DNA of 64,000 bases from Campylobacter vulpis (GCF_014217995.1 NZ_CP041617.1:1-64000); one strand, 5' to 3'; shown: positions 1-11,984, numbered from the stretch's first letter. Notes: generated from the letters alone by a model not told the origin. Translations and numbers: made by a program.

Positions 1-1320
1 ATGGACGCAAGTGAAATTTTAAATGCTCTCAAAAAAGACTTAAGAGAGGAAGAGTATCAAAACTACATCACTCATTTAAAATTTAATGAAAAACAAAGTA
101 AGGCAGATAGTTTAATTTTCAATGCTCCAAATGAATTTTTAGCTAAATTTATCCAAAGCAAATATGCCGAAAAAATCGCCTACATCTACGAAGTTCAAAG
201 TGGCAATAAGGCAAAAATTTTTATCCAAAGCCAAACACATAAAAGTAAAAATTCCGCAAAAATAGACATCGCTCACATTAAAATGCAAAGCACCATTTTA
301 AACCCCTCTTTTACCTTTGATAGCTTTGTCGTAGGCGGGTCAAATCAATACGCCTACGCCACTTGCAAAGCCGTAAGTCAAAAAGATAAGCTTGGCAAAC
401 TTTACAATCCCATCTTCATCTATGGTCCCACAGGACTTGGTAAAACACACTTACTTCAAGCTGTGGGAAATGTATGCTTAGAAATGGGAAAAAAGGTCAT
501 TTATGCTACGAGTGAAAATTTCATTAACGATTTTAATTCTCATATCATCAACAAAACAATGGATAAATTCCAAGAAAAATACCAAAATTGTGATGTTTTA
601 CTCATCGATGATGTGCAGTTTTTAGGCAAAACGGATAAAATTCAAGAAAAATTCTTTTTTATTTTTAATGAAATTCGCGACCAATCAGGTCAAATCATAA
701 TGACTTCAGATAATCCTCCAAATATGCTAAAAGGCATCACAGATAGGCTAAAATCACGCTTTGCAAATGGTATTATCGCAGATATTACTCCGCCTCAGCT
801 TGAAACAAAAATCGCCATTATCCGTAAAAAATGTGAATTTAATGAAGTCAATTTAAGTAATGAAATCATCAGCTACCTTGCCACCGCTATGGGGGATAAT
901 ATAAGAGAAATTGAAGGTATGATTACAAATTTAAACGCCTATTCTAGACTTATCAATCAAGAAATAAGCCTCGAATTCGCCAAAGAAATGATGAAAGATC
1001 ACATTAAAGAAAAAAAAGAAAACATCACCATAGAAGACATTTTAAGCATAGTTAGCAAGGAATTTAATCTCAAAACAAGCGATATAAAATCAACAAAAAG
1101 AACACAAAACATCGTTCTAGCAAGACGCATTATTATCTTTTTAGCAAGAGAGCTTACAAGCCTCTCTATGCCGCAACTTGCTGTATATTTTGAAATGAAA
1201 GATCACACAGCCATTTCACATAATATAAAAAAAATTAATGAAATAATTGAAGAAGATCACAATCTAAAAAATAAAATCGAGGAATTAAAAAACAAAATTT
1301 TAATCAAAAGCCAAAGTTAA
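1..1320 (+). CDS. dnaA: Chromosomal replication initiator DnaA
   Basis: Initiates replication by binding DnaA boxes, oligomerising with ATP and melting the origin. The 439-residue product has the full family layout: an N-terminal helicase-loading domain, a variable linker near residues 75-105, an AAA+ core with Walker A GPTGLGKT (residues 142-149) and Walker B LLIDDVQF (about residue 200), and a C-terminal helix-turn-helix with the DHTAISH signature near residue 400. The window starts exactly on its ATG, so its promoter lies outside. It is followed by dnaN and gyrB in the same direction, the common arrangement around a bacterial origin. Length and motifs are normal and the identification is secure. 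Confidence 0.98.
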   Translation: MDASEILNALKKDLREEEYQNYITHLKFNEKQSKADSLIFNAPNEFLAKFIQSKYAEKIAYIYEVQSGNKAKIFIQSQTHKSKNSAKIDIAHIKMQSTILNPSFTFDSFVVGGSNQYAYATCKAVSQKDKLGKLYNPIFIYGPTGLGKTHLLQAVGNVCLEMGKKVIYATSENFINDFNSHIINKTMDKFQEKYQNCDVLLIDDVQFLGKTDKIQEKFFFIFNEIRDQSGQIIMTSDNPPNMLKGITDRLKSRFANGIIADITPPQLETKIAIIRKKCEFNEVNLSNEIISYLATAMGDNIREIEGMITNLNAYSRLINQEISLEFAKEMMKDHIKEKKENITIEDILSIVSKEFNLKTSDIKSTKRTQNIVLARRIIIFLARELTSLSMPQLAVYFEMKDHTAISHNIKKINEIIEEDHNLKNKIEELKNKILIKSQS

Positions 1321-1457
1321 TGTGAAAAAATGTGAAAAACTATAAAAATTTAAAATGTAATAAAACTATGATAAAATACATTTTCAAAAGAACTTTTCAC
1401 ATTTTCAATAGACTTATTATAATGATGAAAATTTAAGATAATACTGAAAGGAAAACG
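1321..1457. other. dnaA-dnaN intergenic region, candidate origin element
   Basis: This AT-rich 137-base gap contains two adjacent direct copies of TGTGAAAAA (from 1321 and 1331) and an opposed CTTTTCACATTTT (about 1393-1405). These resemble the TTTTCACA-type DnaA boxes reported in Epsilonproteobacteria. The sequence between them is almost pure A/T and could serve as an unwinding element. A TATAAT-like sequence near 1417 probably drives dnaN. Whether this is the active origin or only a DnaA-binding region cannot be decided here, because the region upstream of dnaA is not in the window. Confidence 0.45.
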
Positions 1458-2525
1458 ATGAAAATCAACATTAACAAAAACACCTTAGAAGCTGCTATTC
1501 TTTTATGTAATGCTTATGTCGATAAAAAAGACTTAAGCACAATAACTTCTCATTTGTTATTTGAAGCAAATGAAGACAAACTTATCATAAAAGCAAGTGA
1601 TTATGAAATCGGCATTAATTATAAAATCAAAAAAATTCGCATTGAAAATCCGGGCTTTGCCACAGCAAATGCTAAAAGTATCGCTGATGTGATTAAAAAT
1701 CTAAATAATGAAGAAATCATACTTGAAACCATTGACAATTTTCTTTTTATAAGGCAAAAAAATACAAAATACAAACTTCCTATGTTTAATCACGAAGATT
1801 TTCCAGCTTTTCCAAGTATAGAAAACAAAAACAAATTTGACATTGATTCTAGTGATTTAAGTCGTTCTTTAAAAAAAGTTCTCCCAAGTATTGACACAAA
1901 CAACCCAAAATATTCTTTAAATGGTGCTTACTTAGACATTAAAGAAAATAAAATTAATTTTGTAAGCTCAGACTCTAAACGCCTTGCTATTTACACATTA
2001 AATAAAACAAATAACAATGAATTTCATATTAGTATCCCCAAAAAAGCCATTATGGAAATGCAAAAGCTTTTTTACGAAAAAATCGAAATTTATTATGATG
2101 AAAATATACTTATCGCTAAAAATGAGAATTTTGAATTTTTCACTAAACTCATTAATGATAAATTCCCAGATTATGAAAAAGTTATCCCTCAACAATTCAA
2201 ACAAGAATTCACACTTCAAACAGAAGATTTCATCGACGCACTTAAAAAAATCAGCGTTGTAACTGAAAGTATGAAACTTCATTTCACTAAAAACAAAATC
2301 ATTTTTGAGGGCATTAGCCTTGATAATATGGAAGCAAAAACCGAGCTTGAAAAAGAGCTTGAAGTTAAAGATGATTTTTCTCTTACCATTAAAATTAAAT
2401 ATTTGCTTGATTTCTTAAATTCCATAGAAGAAAATGAATTTAAAATTAAAATTAACGAACCGAATTTAGCCTTTGTGGTGAGTTCAAACGAACTTGAAGT
2501 TGTCATTATGCCTATGATAATTTAA
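1458..2525 (+). CDS. dnaN: DNA polymerase III beta sliding clamp DnaN
   Basis: Ring-shaped processivity clamp that tethers DNA polymerase III and other clamp-binding proteins to DNA. The 355-residue length matches epsilonproteobacterial clamps and the sequence runs through the three repeated clamp folds without interruption. The C-terminus ends VVIMPMII, close to the usual P-M-R/I-type ending of the family. The start is supported by GAAAGGAAAACG just before the ATG. It sits between dnaA and gyrB, with only 9 bases to gyrB, suggesting co-transcription with gyrB. No unusual features were seen. Confidence 0.97.
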   Translation: MKININKNTLEAAILLCNAYVDKKDLSTITSHLLFEANEDKLIIKASDYEIGINYKIKKIRIENPGFATANAKSIADVIKNLNNEEIILETIDNFLFIRQKNTKYKLPMFNHEDFPAFPSIENKNKFDIDSSDLSRSLKKVLPSIDTNNPKYSLNGAYLDIKENKINFVSSDSKRLAIYTLNKTNNNEFHISIPKKAIMEMQKLFYEKIEIYYDENILIAKNENFEFFTKLINDKFPDYEKVIPQQFKQEFTLQTEDFIDALKKISVVTESMKLHFTKNKIIFEGISLDNMEAKTELEKELEVKDDFSLTIKIKYLLDFLNSIEENEFKIKINEPNLAFVVSSNELEVVIMPMII

Positions 2526-4908
<2,383 letters not shown>

Positions 4909-4991
4909 CGATTTTTTGAATTTCTCTTTACTTTTTGTTAATTTTTCTTTATAATTGCGATCATTTTTATCTTAATTACGAAAGGTCTATA

Positions 4992-7865
4992 ATGCAAAAA
5001 CATCTTATCAACTCTCTTGCGGGGGGGGGGGGGGGACACACAATGCTCTCCTGCAATCAGCAAGGAATTCACAATCTACCAAGTTACTTAAACTCTCATA
5101 GTTTTAAAAGTCGTTTAATCCCCTCTTTCTTAGCCTTAAGCGTTATCACTGCTTTATATAGCCCCTTGCAAGCAAACTGGGTGTATAATAAACCTGGTAG
5201 CTCACCTGAAAATAGTCAAAATATAACAACTAGTAGCGACGCAACGGTTCAAAATAAAAACTGGATTTTTTATACTTCAAATTCAGGCACTAATGGAAAT
5301 CTAACTATCAATCATAATCTTAGTGCAAGTGGCACTGGCACTGGAGGTGGGGTCAATGTAAGTAATGGTCGCACCGTTGGCACTATCACAATAGGTAGTG
5401 GTGGAAGTCTAAGCACACAACATCATGGGATTAATATAAATAGTAATGCCAATGTTAGTGAGATTAGCATCAATGGAAATTTAAGTGCTAGTGGTAACAA
5501 TGGACATGGGATTAATATAAATAGTAATGCCAATGTTAGTGAGATTAGCATCAATGGAAATTTAAGTGCTAGTGGTAACAATGGACAAGGGATTAATATA
5601 AATAATAATGCCAATGTTGGCACTATTACTTTAGGATCTAATGGTAGCATAAGCTCTCAACACAGAAGAGCCATACTAGTTAATAAAAATGCAACAATCA
5701 ATCACATCGACATACAAGGAACCATCACTAATGGAAGAGGGGTTTGGAATGATGGAATCATAGGTAGTAATGGTAGTGGTGGGAGTAGTGGAACAACAAC
5801 ACCTGGCATTAAGGTAACAGGTAATATTACTTCAACTAGTGAGAGTGCAGCAGCCTTAGGTAATGGAGGGACTATTAATGGGAGTATTGTTGTAGAAAAT
5901 AATGCTATTTTGACGGGGGGGCAAAAATTTAATACTAATTTATATTTGGCTATTGTCAATGATGGAACGATAAATGGAGACATTGAAATAAAACAAGGTG
6001 CTACTTTAAATGGGGGGATTGGAAATACGAAATTAACTTACGATGGTAAGGTCAATGGAAACATTAAGGTCAATGGAACGGTTAATGGTAATATTGGAAA
6101 TTATAGTGGGACTATTACAGGTAGTATTGAAATTCAAGAAAATGCTAATGTAACTGGAAACATTCGCCTTGGCACTATTGGTTCAAAAACTGCTGGAAAA
6201 GTTGAAGGAGACATCATCGTAAAAGGAACACTCAATGGCGATATAGACAGCTCAGGCACCATAGATGGTAAAATACAAAACAAAGCAAAAAATGCCATTA
6301 CCATTTACAATAGACCAGGAGCTAGTATCGCAAACGGCATAGAAAACAAAGGCACAGCCACTATCCGTAATCAAGGCAAAATTCAAAGTGGTATCATCAA
6401 TGATGGTGGAACTTTAACCGTTATCAATGACTTTAGAAGAGATGAAAACGCAGCAGATGGTTATCACACCATAGGAGAGATAGGTAAAACAGCAAGTGGT
6501 GTCCATATAGAAAATAAGGGTGGAGGCAAACTTCACATTAATGCTTGGTATTTTAATAAAGAAGATTACGCCACAGCTGAAGAAAGAAAAGCAAATGCCC
6601 TACTAGTAGATGGAGATTTTGCAAACATAAGCATAGGAGATTCCTTTATCAACACAAAGGGCTTAGATGTGGATAAAACTTATAATTCTTATTCCCTCAT
6701 CGCAGATAAAGACGGCAATGCCGTAGGAGATAAGGTCAATAATGGTCAAGGCATAGATGTGAATAAACTCCACTCAGTTTCAGGCATTTATAGCTTTGAA
6801 AATTTCGGAGGAGCTGGTCAGTATAGAGCTAATATCAACAGAGATGAGCTAAGTGGTAGAACCCTAGCACAATCGATCATTTATTCTCAAAGAGTAAGAA
6901 ATGTCAATCTCTCAAGGATACTAAGAGAAGCCACCACTCAAGTCTTTGTTTCAGGTAAAGAAAGTGAAGTTAATGCTAATGGTAAAAGCTTAAGCCAACT
7001 AGAACAACTCCACACCAATCACAGAGATGAGAATACAAAAAATCATACCTTTGTGATTCCTTACTATCAAAACTTTAGTGCAGACTTAGGAAGTCATACG
7101 GGGAAATTAAAATCAAATTCCTCTGGTATGCTTATCGCTACGCAAAGAGAATTACCAAATGATTATGGAGTCTTTGGAGTATATGCAGGCTTTGAAAATG
7201 CTGACCAAAAGGTCGCAGGTCAAAGAATAGAAATGGACGGGAATTCTTACTATGCAGGTTTAACTTATAATCATAGCTTTTATGAAGATGATTTAACAAC
7301 TTATTTTATGAATCTTACTACTAAGCTTGACTATATAGAAAGAGATGTAGAAAAAACTTATCGTGGTTATATAGGCTCTGCTAGTTCTACTGCAAAGGTA
7401 TTTGGATATGGGGCAAATGCTAGAGTAGGGTTAAGCCATTATCTTCACAATGATGCGAAAATCACTCCTCAAATAGGCTTTAACTATCTAGGTATGCATA
7501 ATAAGCCTTTTACTCTTAATCACTTAGGAGGCACAAGAGAGCATTATCTAGCACAAAGTTTTAATTTCATCGATGCAGTTGCGACAATCAAATATGAAAC
7601 GCCTTGGATTAATCGTTTTAAAACAGCTGTGGCACTAGGAACAATCTTTAATGTCTATAAGGACGCAAAAGGAACCTTACACCTTGATAGCAATGTCTTA
7701 AATGCTGAACTTGACATCGCTAGGCTTTATGGAGTGGTGCAAGGGGGAGTTTCGTATGACTTGACTAAGGATTCTGATATTTCTTTAGGATATAGTGGAA
7801 TTTTCTCTTCAGCTAATACTATAAGATCTCACGCCCTTATGTTTAGATATGCTTGGTGGTGGTGA
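4992..7865 (+). CDS. Phase-variable type Va autotransporter with beta-helical passenger
   Basis: Predicted surface-exposed or secreted autotransporter. From the ATG at 4992 (preceded by GAAAGGTCTATA) the product is 957 residues. It has a long N-terminal segment holding a poly-glycine run from a G15 tract, then a hydrophobic signal core (FLALSVITALYSPLQA) with likely cleavage before N. The passenger (roughly residues 60-650) is rich in G, N, S and T with recurring GNI/GTI-type beta-helix rungs and contains an 81-base tandem repeat. The last ~270 residues form the autotransporter beta-barrel, ending in FRYAWWW, an aromatic C-terminus suited to outer-membrane insertion. In this assembly the tract is in the ON frame. 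An upstream in-frame ATG at 4935 is less likely because it lacks a good ribosome site. Function could be adhesion or toxin-like; family and export route are clear, target unknown. Confidence 0.88.
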   Translation: MQKHLINSLAGGGGGHTMLSCNQQGIHNLPSYLNSHSFKSRLIPSFLALSVITALYSPLQANWVYNKPGSSPENSQNITTSSDATVQNKNWIFYTSNSGTNGNLTINHNLSASGTGTGGGVNVSNGRTVGTITIGSGGSLSTQHHGININSNANVSEISINGNLSASGNNGHGININSNANVSEISINGNLSASGNNGQGININNNANVGTITLGSNGSISSQHRRAILVNKNATINHIDIQGTITNGRGVWNDGIIGSNGSGGSSGTTTPGIKVTGNITSTSESAAALGNGGTINGSIVVENNAILTGGQKFNTNLYLAIVNDGTINGDIEIKQGATLNGGIGNTKLTYDGKVNGNIKVNGTVNGNIGNYSGTITGSIEIQENANVTGNIRLGTIGSKTAGKVEGDIIVKGTLNGDIDSSGTIDGKIQNKAKNAITIYNRPGASIANGIENKGTATIRNQGKIQSGIINDGGTLTVINDFRRDENAADGYHTIGEIGKTASGVHIENKGGGKLHINAWYFNKEDYATAEERKANALLVDGDFANISIGDSFINTKGLDVDKTYNSYSLIADKDGNAVGDKVNNGQGIDVNKLHSVSGIYSFENFGGAGQYRANINRDELSGRTLAQSIIYSQRVRNVNLSRILREATTQVFVSGKESEVNANGKSLSQLEQLHTNHRDENTKNHTFVIPYYQNFSADLGSHTGKLKSNSSGMLIATQRELPNDYGVFGVYAGFENADQKVAGQRIEMDGNSYYAGLTYNHSFYEDDLTTYFMNLTTKLDYIERDVEKTYRGYIGSASSTAKVFGYGANARVGLSHYLHNDAKITPQIGFNYLGMHNKPFTLNHLGGTREHYLAQSFNFIDAVATIKYETPWINRFKTAVALGTIFNVYKDAKGTLHLDSNVLNAELDIARLYGVVQGGVSYDLTKDSDISLGYSGIFSSANTIRSHALMFRYAWWW
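5021..5035 (+). repeat. G15 homopolymer in autotransporter coding sequence
   Basis: Fifteen consecutive G follow codon 9 of the autotransporter. Poly-G tracts of this length slip during replication in Campylobacter and switch genes on and off. At 15 the downstream frame is open (G-G-G-G-H-T-M). Loss or gain of one base would truncate the protein within the leader. Confidence 0.95.
5427..5630 (+). repeat. 81-base tandem repeat in autotransporter passenger
   Basis: Two near-identical 81-base units start at 5427 and 5508, and a third degenerating copy starts at 5589. Each encodes 27 residues of the type GININSNANVSEISINGNL plus SASGNNGH/Q. The unit is a multiple of three, so copy-number changes would lengthen or shorten the beta-helix without breaking the frame. 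Confidence 0.9.
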
Positions 7866-7880
7866 GAGTTTAACTACTAT

Positions 7881-7904
7881 GTGAGCCTATGGGCTCACGC
7901 TTTT
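7881..7904 (+). terminator. Terminator after autotransporter
   Basis: GTGAGCC (7881-7887) pairs with GGCTCAC (7892-7898) over a four-base loop and is followed by GCTTTT. The position directly downstream of the autotransporter stop fits an intrinsic terminator separating it from queF. Confidence 0.75.
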
Positions 7905-7955
7905 GGTTACCATTTAATTCTTTGTTGTATAATTTTTGATTTACAAAGGATAAAT

Positions 7956-8348
7956 ATGCGTTATGGTGAGAAAGAAATTAAAGAATTTAATGTCGATAAA
8001 GATTTGGAGCTTTGGGAAAACACGGCACAAAATGATTATGTGATTAAAATCACTTTGCCAGAGTTTTGTTGTCTTTGTCCTAGGAGTGGGTATCCTGATT
8101 TTGCTACGATTTATGTGGAGTATATGCCTGATAAGCTTGTCGTTGAGCTAAAAGCGATAAAAATTTATATCAATTCTTTTATGAATCGTCATGTTAGCCA
8201 CGAAGTAAGCATTAATGAAATTTATAGTACTTTAAAAGCTAAGTTAAAACCTAAATGGATAAAGGTCGTTGGGGACTTTAACCCACGCGGAAATGTCCAT
8301 ACTCTCATAGAGTGCCGTAGCGATATGGTTGCGCCTCAATGTTTATAG
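7956..8348 (+). CDS. queF: NADPH-dependent 7-cyano-7-deazaguanine reductase QueF
   Basis: Reduces preQ0 to preQ1 in queuosine biosynthesis, later inserted into tRNA position 34. From the ATG at 7956 (AAAGGATAAAT upstream) the product is 130 residues, the size of the short (YkvM-type) QueF. The nucleophile region reads [16 protein letters not shown], with the cysteine that forms the thioimide with preQ0; the NADPH-binding [11 protein letters not shown] motif and the [10 protein letters not shown] segment are present. Longer in-frame extensions upstream overlap the terminator and lack a ribosome site. Its last 10 bases overlap the start of obgE, so the two are probably translationally coupled. 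Confidence 0.95.
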   Translation: MRYGEKEIKEFNVDKDLELWENTAQNDYVIKITLPEFCCLCPRSGYPDFATIYVEYMPDKLVVELKAIKIYINSFMNRHVSHEVSINEIYSTLKAKLKPKWIKVVGDFNPRGNVHTLIECRSDMVAPQCL

Positions 8349-9361
8349 ATAGTGTTAAATTAAGCCTTGCTTCAGGAAATGGTGGCAAAGGAGCGGTGAG
8401 CTTTCGCCGTGAAAAGCATGTGCCTTTGGGCGGACCTGATGGAGGAGACGGCGGCAGAGGGGGTGATGTGATTATCATCTGTGATAATAATACCCATACT
8501 TTGATGAATTTTAAAGGAAAAAAAGAACTTCGTGCCGAAAATGGAGCCGCTGGAAGTGGGCGTAATAAAAATGGCAAAAAAGGTGCAAATTTAGAACTCA
8601 TCGTCCCGCAAGGAACGCAAATCATCGACGCAAAAACGGGTGAAATTTTGCTTGATTTAGTGAAAGAGGGGCAAAGGGAAGTTTTTTTAAAAGGCGGTAA
8701 GGGAGGGCTTGGCAACACGCATTTTAAAAACTCAACTAATCAACGCCCAGATTACGCACAGCCGGGCGTTAAGGGGGAATTTTGTGAAGTAAGATTTGAG
8801 CTAAAACTCATCGCAGATGTGGGCTTGGTAGGCTTTCCAAATGCTGGTAAATCCACTCTTATAAGCGTAGTTTCAAACGCAAAGCCTGAAATTGCCAATT
8901 ATGAATTCACTACACTGACCCCTAAACTTGGGCTTGTGGAGGTTGATGAGTATCATTCTTTTGTAATGGCGGATATCCCGGGCATTATTGAGGGTGCTAG
9001 TGGGGGGAAGGGCTTGGGGCTTTTGTTTTTAAAGCATATAGAGCGAACGAATTTTTTGCTTTTTGTTTTGGATACGATGAGGCAAATGAGCTTAAAAGAG
9101 CAATTTATCATCTTAAAAAAAGAGCTTCTTAGCTTTTCTAAGGAGCTAAGTAGTCGTTCTTTTGGAGTGATGATTTCTAAGATTGATAGCGAGAATTTGG
9201 GGGAGGGTTTTGCTAAGGAGCTTAAAGAAAACATTAAGGATTTAGAAGACTTTTTACAAAATGAAAAGCCTATGTTTATCTTAAGGGTTTCAAGCCTTGA
9301 TAAAACGGGACTTAAAGAGCTTAAATTCAAACTTTTAGAACAAGTGAAAAATAAGAACTAA
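8339..9361 (+). CDS. obgE: Essential GTPase Obg
   Basis: Ribosome-associated GTPase involved in 50S subunit maturation and stress control. The 340-residue protein has the glycine-rich N-terminal Obg fold ([22 protein letters not shown] and further Gly repeats, residues 1-155), followed by a G domain with GFPNAGKST (P-loop), DIPGIIEGA (G3, switch II) and a terminal SSLDKTG element. It lacks the extra C-terminal domain found in some Firmicutes, normal for this group. It starts inside the queF 3-prime end and ends 10 bases before the next gene, consistent with one transcription unit. Confidence 0.97.
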   Translation: MFIDSVKLSLASGNGGKGAVSFRREKHVPLGGPDGGDGGRGGDVIIICDNNTHTLMNFKGKKELRAENGAAGSGRNKNGKKGANLELIVPQGTQIIDAKTGEILLDLVKEGQREVFLKGGKGGLGNTHFKNSTNQRPDYAQPGVKGEFCEVRFELKLIADVGLVGFPNAGKSTLISVVSNAKPEIANYEFTTLTPKLGLVEVDEYHSFVMADIPGIIEGASGGKGLGLLFLKHIERTNFLLFVLDTMRQMSLKEQFIILKKELLSFSKELSSRSFGVMISKIDSENLGEGFAKELKENIKDLEDFLQNEKPMFILRVSSLDKTGLKELKFKLLEQVKNKN

Positions 9362-9371
9362 AGGAGCAAAA

Positions 9372-10142
9372 ATGTTTCGCAAAATAAAGCACGAAAATGG
9401 CTTAAGAGAAATTTACCTTGGTAAATTAAGAATTGCTAAGTATTTAAAAACTAAGAAGTATTTAGACTATCAATTTGAGCTTTTGCAAAATGCTGTCGTG
9501 GGGGGGGGGGGGGTTAAGCACTTCCAACTCCTTTTAAAAAGGGCTGAAATTCGTCTTAAATATCATCATATTTTTTATGATTTTTACCTGCGTTCAAGCA
9601 AAGGCGAAGAGGTCGTTTTCATAGACGGCGGAGCGCATGCGGGTGTTTTTAGCGATGTGGTTTTAGCAAGTGGTGGAATTTGCTATGCTTTTGAACCAAA
9701 TATTTATTTAGCGGCTTTTTTGAAAAATCTTTATAAGGATAATGAAAGATTGATTTTAAAAGAGCAAGCTATCTCACATAAAAATGAAAAAACGATTTTT
9801 TATAATATGAACGAAGATCTTGTAAGCTCTGGTAATAGCATTATTTCTATGCCAAAAGCAGAGCAAAAAAGCGCTTATGAGGTGCAGATGATAGATTTTT
9901 GTGAATTTATCGCAGAGCTTATTCAAAAACACGGCAAAATAGCCTTTGTAAAGCTTGACATTGAAGGGGCTGAATTTGATGTTTTAGACGCTTTGATTGA
10001 AAAAAATTTGTATGAAAATATAGAATACATTATGGTAGAAACGCACGAGAGATTTTTTGACAATCCTGAGGAAAAAATAGGCGCTTTAAAAGAAAAAATC
10101 GCAAAAAAGCAGATTAAAAATATCTATTTAGACTGGGTTTAA
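9372..10142 (+). CDS. Phase-variable FkbM-family methyltransferase
   Basis: Predicted SAM-dependent O-methyltransferase. The 256-residue protein has the FkbM layout: a motif I region VVFIDGGAHAGVFSDVV, an acidic YAFEPN after strand 2, and AFVKLDIEGAEFDVLDAL in the C-terminal half, typical of the family. In Campylobacter such enzymes often modify surface sugars; the substrate here is inferred only by analogy. A G14 tract at codons 43-47 encodes VGGGGV and keeps the gene in frame (ON). AAAGGAGC lies just before the ATG, 10 bases after obgE, so it may be transcribed with obgE. Confidence 0.88.
   Translation: MFRKIKHENGLREIYLGKLRIAKYLKTKKYLDYQFELLQNAVVGGGGVKHFQLLLKRAEIRLKYHHIFYDFYLRSSKGEEVVFIDGGAHAGVFSDVVLASGGICYAFEPNIYLAAFLKNLYKDNERLILKEQAISHKNEKTIFYNMNEDLVSSGNSIISMPKAEQKSAYEVQMIDFCEFIAELIQKHGKIAFVKLDIEGAEFDVLDALIEKNLYENIEYIMVETHERFFDNPEEKIGALKEKIAKKQIKNIYLDWV
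9500..9513 (+). repeat. G14 homopolymer in FkbM methyltransferase
   Basis: Fourteen G in a row inside the coding sequence. The frame is open at 14; changes not divisible by three truncate the protein near residue 50. This is the second long coding G tract in the window. Confidence 0.95.
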
Positions 10143-10172
10143 GGTGGCGAAAGGCTAAAAAGCCTTTCAAAT

Positions 10173-11984
10173 TTAGCTACCTATAATGCCGCCGTCTTTT
10201 TTGCGAATTTGCACGATAGTGCTTCTAGGTGTGGAATTTCCTCCATTTGGATAGTGGCTTGGTGCAAGTTTTTCGCCCGGGTGCTGGATACCGACAAACA
10301 TCGTCTTATAATCACTTGAAAAAGCTATCCCCGTAACTTCTGCCGCGATAGGAGCGGTTAAAAAGCGTTTAATCTCGCCTGTGTTAGGGTTGGCACAAAG
10401 CATTTGATTATTTCCCATTCCCTCATAATCACCCTTATTAGAATAATCTCCGTCCGTTTGTATCCAAAGGCGACCAAATTTATCAAATTTCAAGCCGTCA
10501 GGGGAGTTAAACATATTATCCTTAGTAATATTGCTCGTTCCTTTGCGTAAGTCATTTGGATATTTAGCAGGATTACCGGCAAGTAAGAATATATCCCAGT
10601 TAAATTGTGTGTTTAAATGATTATTTTTACTATAACTCCACCTTATAATTTGCCCATAAATGTTTTTAGTGCGTGGATTTGCGGCGTTTGGAATTTCGCG
10701 TTTTTTGTTATTTGTAAGCGTAGCATAGACAAATTCACCTTTTTCATCAGCGGCAATCCACTCCGGGCGGTCCATAGGAGTCGCACCTACTACGCTTCCT
10801 GCAAGACGGGCATTGATTAAAACATCAGCTTGAGACTGAAAGCCATTTTTTGCGTCAAGCCCATTTTTACCATAACTTAGCTCTATCCACTCTCCCTTTC
10901 CACTTAAATTTTCCCCCTCAAATTTTGCGACATAAAGCGTTCCTTCTTCTAAAAGATTTTTGTTATTTTGTGGATTATTTTTATCAAATTTATTTTTTGA
11001 AACGAATTTGTATAAAAACTCATTTGCCTCATCATCTCCCATATAAGCGATGACATAGCCTTCTTTACTAATGACTATTTCTACATTTTCGTGCTTAAAG
11101 CGTCCAAGTGCAGTGCGTTTAATTGGCGTAGAATTTGCATCGTAAGGGTCGATTTCCACAACCCAGCCAAAGCGATTTGGTTCATTTGGATTTTTAGCAA
11201 GGTCAAATCTAGAATCAAGCTCCCAGCCATAAGTGCTTTTTGTGCCTAGTCCGTAGCGTTTTTCGCTTTCTGTAAATTTGTAGTTTGCATTGCTACTTCC
11301 AAAAAAGTCATCAAAATTTTCTTCACAGGTGAGATAAGTCCCCCAAGGAGTTTGCCCATTAGCACAATTATTAATTGTGCCAAGTGCAAGTTCGCCCTTT
11401 GTATCTGCCTTTGTTTGCATACTTTTATGTCCTTTTGCCACGCCACTGATTTGCATAGGAGTGTGGGCTGTGATTCTGCGGTTGTATGGGGAGTCTAACA
11501 CGACTTCAAAGCCGTTTTGACCCTGTTTAATCTCAAAAATGCTTACACCCATAGCATTTTGCTCATAAGCAACCTTTTGAGCGTCCATAGTTTTGCCGTT
11601 ATCATTAAAAAGAAGCTCTGGGTTAATGTATTCATTATTAACGCACAAAATGGCTCTTTCATCATCAAGTGGGAAAAGCGACATTCCATCTGTATTATCA
11701 CCGAAAGTTTTTGCGATATTTGCAATAGAATTTGCGTTGATGGTTTTGCTTTCATCAAAAGGCGTGGCGTCTTTAAAAAGCGGATCGCCAAAACTGATGA
11801 GAGGCTTAACTTCATAGCCACTTGGGACGATAACCTCATCTTTTGTGCTAGCATTAATCGCCCTAAATCCTAGTAAATTTTGTCCCTTTAAAGAAGTGCC
11901 AAAAGCGTTAATTGGTGCTGCTGTAAAAAAGCCTACATAAGAAAGTGCAAGTGAGCTTGCCTTTAAAAAATCGCGTCTTCTCAT
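10173..11984 (-). CDS. phoX: Tat-exported alkaline phosphatase PhoX
   Basis: Periplasmic calcium/iron-dependent alkaline phosphatase of the PhoX (DUF839) family that releases phosphate from organic esters. The 603-residue protein begins with a twin-arginine signal (RRRDFLK followed by a hydrophobic segment to about residue 28), so it is exported folded. Family-typical segments are visible: the TPWGTYLTCEEN motif, the FGWVVEIDPYD region, LLAGNPAKYPNDLRKGT, and SPDGLKFDKFGRLWIQTDGD near the C-terminus. C. jejuni carries the equivalent as its only alkaline phosphatase. ATTTTTATGAG surrounds the start. It is convergent with the FkbM gene (31-base gap). Phosphate-regulated expression is expected for the family, but I could not identify a Pho box. 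Confidence 0.93.
   Translation of the reverse strand: MRRRDFLKASSLALSYVGFFTAAPINAFGTSLKGQNLLGFRAINASTKDEVIVPSGYEVKPLISFGDPLFKDATPFDESKTINANSIANIAKTFGDNTDGMSLFPLDDERAILCVNNEYINPELLFNDNGKTMDAQKVAYEQNAMGVSIFEIKQGQNGFEVVLDSPYNRRITAHTPMQISGVAKGHKSMQTKADTKGELALGTINNCANGQTPWGTYLTCEENFDDFFGSSNANYKFTESEKRYGLGTKSTYGWELDSRFDLAKNPNEPNRFGWVVEIDPYDANSTPIKRTALGRFKHENVEIVISKEGYVIAYMGDDEANEFLYKFVSKNKFDKNNPQNNKNLLEEGTLYVAKFEGENLSGKGEWIELSYGKNGLDAKNGFQSQADVLINARLAGSVVGATPMDRPEWIAADEKGEFVYATLTNNKKREIPNAANPRTKNIYGQIIRWSYSKNNHLNTQFNWDIFLLAGNPAKYPNDLRKGTSNITKDNMFNSPDGLKFDKFGRLWIQTDGDYSNKGDYEGMGNNQMLCANPNTGEIKRFLTAPIAAEVTGIAFSSDYKTMFVGIQHPGEKLAPSHYPNGGNSTPRSTIVQIRKKDGGIIGS

Noticed and set aside
4935-4991. Upstream ATG of the autotransporter as its start
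   Set aside because: It falls in the promoter-like region, lacks a ribosome site, and would add 19 residues before a normal leader that has GAAAGG before its own ATG.
5427-5630. Tandem repeat as a CRISPR array
   Set aside because: Units are adjacent without spacers, in frame, and encode beta-helix rungs.
5702-5983. Antisense frames opposite the autotransporter passenger
   Set aside because: Hydrophobic Pro/Leu-rich shadow of the Gly/Asn-rich repeats on the other strand.
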